A DNA stretch of 6,175 nucleotides, from the NCBI GenBank assembly GCA_022561895.1, contig JADFQH010000189.1:1-6175 (forward strand), in the 5' to 3' direction. Positions 5,575 to 6,175 of this stretch are shown here, piece by piece. Below the pieces are notes generated by a model. It was not told the origin of the DNA, did no database searches, and worked only from the letters and a program-made list of their open reading frames with translations. The stretch is from Methanobacteriota archaeon. GTDB lineage: Archaea > Halobacteriota > Halobacteria > Halobacteriales > Halalkalicoccaceae. The number at the start of each line of letters is the position of its first letter. The stretch's first letter is position 1. A program made the position numbers and the translations under genes.

Positions 5575-5961
5575 CTATCCACAGAGGGTGACGAACGTGT
5601 TGTCGTAACTCCGGTGGTCGCCGCCACAAGCCGCCTCCCGTTCGATTCGCTCGATTTCGAGGGAGTTGTGATCTTCGCCGAAGAGCGGGCTGTCGGTCGA
5701 CTGGTACTCCCGGTAGACGTACGGTTCGTCTTCGATGCCCTCATCGGCGAGAGTGGCTGATTGGGCTTGCTGAGTTTCGGTGCGGTCGAACGCCTCGAGG
5801 AAGTACTGCCCGGCCACCGGCCCGAACTCGTCGTAAACCTGCGCAGTCGTTGCGAATTCGACCGGCAGCGCGTGCAGCCACGGCTCCCACGGACCGGTCG
5901 TGCGGCCGCGGAAGTCCGGCGCCATGTCCTCGACAACCAACCGCGGTGGGCCTTGCGCCAT
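5575..5961 (-). CDS. Unrecognised 128-residue protein, possibly the tail of a decayed gene
   Basis: ATG at 5959-5961 gives 128 residues to TAG at 5575-5577. Third codon positions are strongly G/C and the product is acidic, so the frame is, or recently was, coding. The N-terminal part is rich in Pro and Trp (GPPRLVVEDMAPDF, TGPWEPWLHALPVEF). The middle carries VYDEFGPVAGQYFLEAF. The end is polar, with Cys in ACGGDHRSY and FVTLCG. No membrane segments or signal peptide are seen. The same frame stays protein-like for 36 codons upstream of the ATG (KYHGAAEGLLATPC...NESFEYSS) until TAA at 6070-6072, with no start codon there. This suggests the true gene began further upstream and has been broken. 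A weak TATA-like GAATATTC lies about 25 nt before the ATG, so a short leaderless gene is the alternative. Confidence 0.5.
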   Translation of the reverse strand: MAQGPPRLVVEDMAPDFRGRTTGPWEPWLHALPVEFATTAQVYDEFGPVAGQYFLEAFDRTETQQAQSATLADEGIEDEPYVYREYQSTDSPLFGEDHNSLEIERIEREAACGGDHRSYDNTFVTLCG

Positions 5962-6175
5962 GGGAACCTTTGCCGTGCTAGAATATTCGAAACTCTCGTT
6001 GCCCGCGCCGCATGGGGTCGCGAGCAGGCCCTCCGCCGCCCCGTGGTATTTGGAAAAATCTGCTCTCCGTTACGCCGAGAAACTTTGTCCGTAGAATCAT
6101 TGTCCTTTCACATAGCCGTAAACGGCGGCAATATCAACCGGATAGAATCCCGGCCGCCGCGGGGAGGCACAGGCG
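5962..6175 (-). pseudogene. Broken upstream continuation of the 128-residue frame
   Basis: Read on the minus strand from the window edge, the frame runs SPRRPGFYPVDIAAVYGYVK and ends at TGA 6097-6099. After eight more codons it meets TAA at 6070-6072, then reads protein-like sequence into the ATG at 5961. The part between 6069 and 5962 has G or C in 24 of 36 third positions by hand count, lower than the neighbouring genes but above random expectation for A+T-rich spacer. Either this is one gene carrying two nonsense changes, or the first piece is the end of a separate upstream gene and the rest is spacer. I do not recognise either piece. Confidence 0.28.

Noticed and set aside
5978..6100. 40-codon minus-strand frame whose ATG overlaps the TGA at 6097
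   Set aside because: Its product is basic and glycine-rich and appears to be a shifted reading of the 128-residue gene's upstream frame. The ATGA overlap is probably chance.

Overview
The window looks like chromosomal DNA from a halophilic archaeon (class Halobacteria). Most genes are GC-rich with G/C-rich third codon positions, the soluble proteins are rich in Asp and Glu, intergenic promoters carry archaeal TATA-like boxes, and the gene content is the haloarchaeal C50 carotenoid (bacterioruberin) set. I cannot name the genus from sequence alone.

Positions 1-3136, plus strand. The window opens inside a carotenoid desaturase (crtD type, C-terminal half only). It overlaps by 4 nt with lyeJ, the lycopene elongase/hydratase. 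After a 179-nt gap holding a near-perfect 29-nt hairpin and a TATA-like box comes cruF, the C50 carotenoid hydratase. A small zinc-ribbon protein of unknown function follows under its own likely promoter. Positions 3183-4133, minus strand: crtB, phytoene synthase, convergent with the plus-strand genes. Together CrtB (phytoene from two geranylgeranyl-PP), LyeJ (C5 additions to lycopene), CrtD (3,4-desaturation) and CruF (hydration of the added ends) cover the known steps to bacterioruberin, except phytoene-to-lycopene desaturation, which is not visible here unless the partial gene does it.

Positions 4196-5257, minus strand: aceA, isocitrate lyase, 62 nt upstream of crtB in the same direction. 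No malate synthase is present. A 45-codon open frame just upstream overlaps the aceA start by ATGA and may be a small coupled gene or leader peptide. It is preceded by an A+T-rich block (about 5492-5571) with a good TATA box about 230 nt from aceA.

Positions 5575-6175, minus strand: a 128-codon unrecognised open frame with coding-like composition. The same frame upstream to the window edge reads like protein but is broken by TAA and TGA, so this may be the tail of a decayed gene.

The central genes form a known pathway. The less explained items are the lyeJ-cruF intergenic hairpin, an 8-codon near-leaderless frame ending across the cruF start, the inverted repeat bracketing the crtB start of transcription, the coupled small frame before aceA, and the two unrecognised proteins. 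I saw no RNA gene, CRISPR array or insertion sequence.
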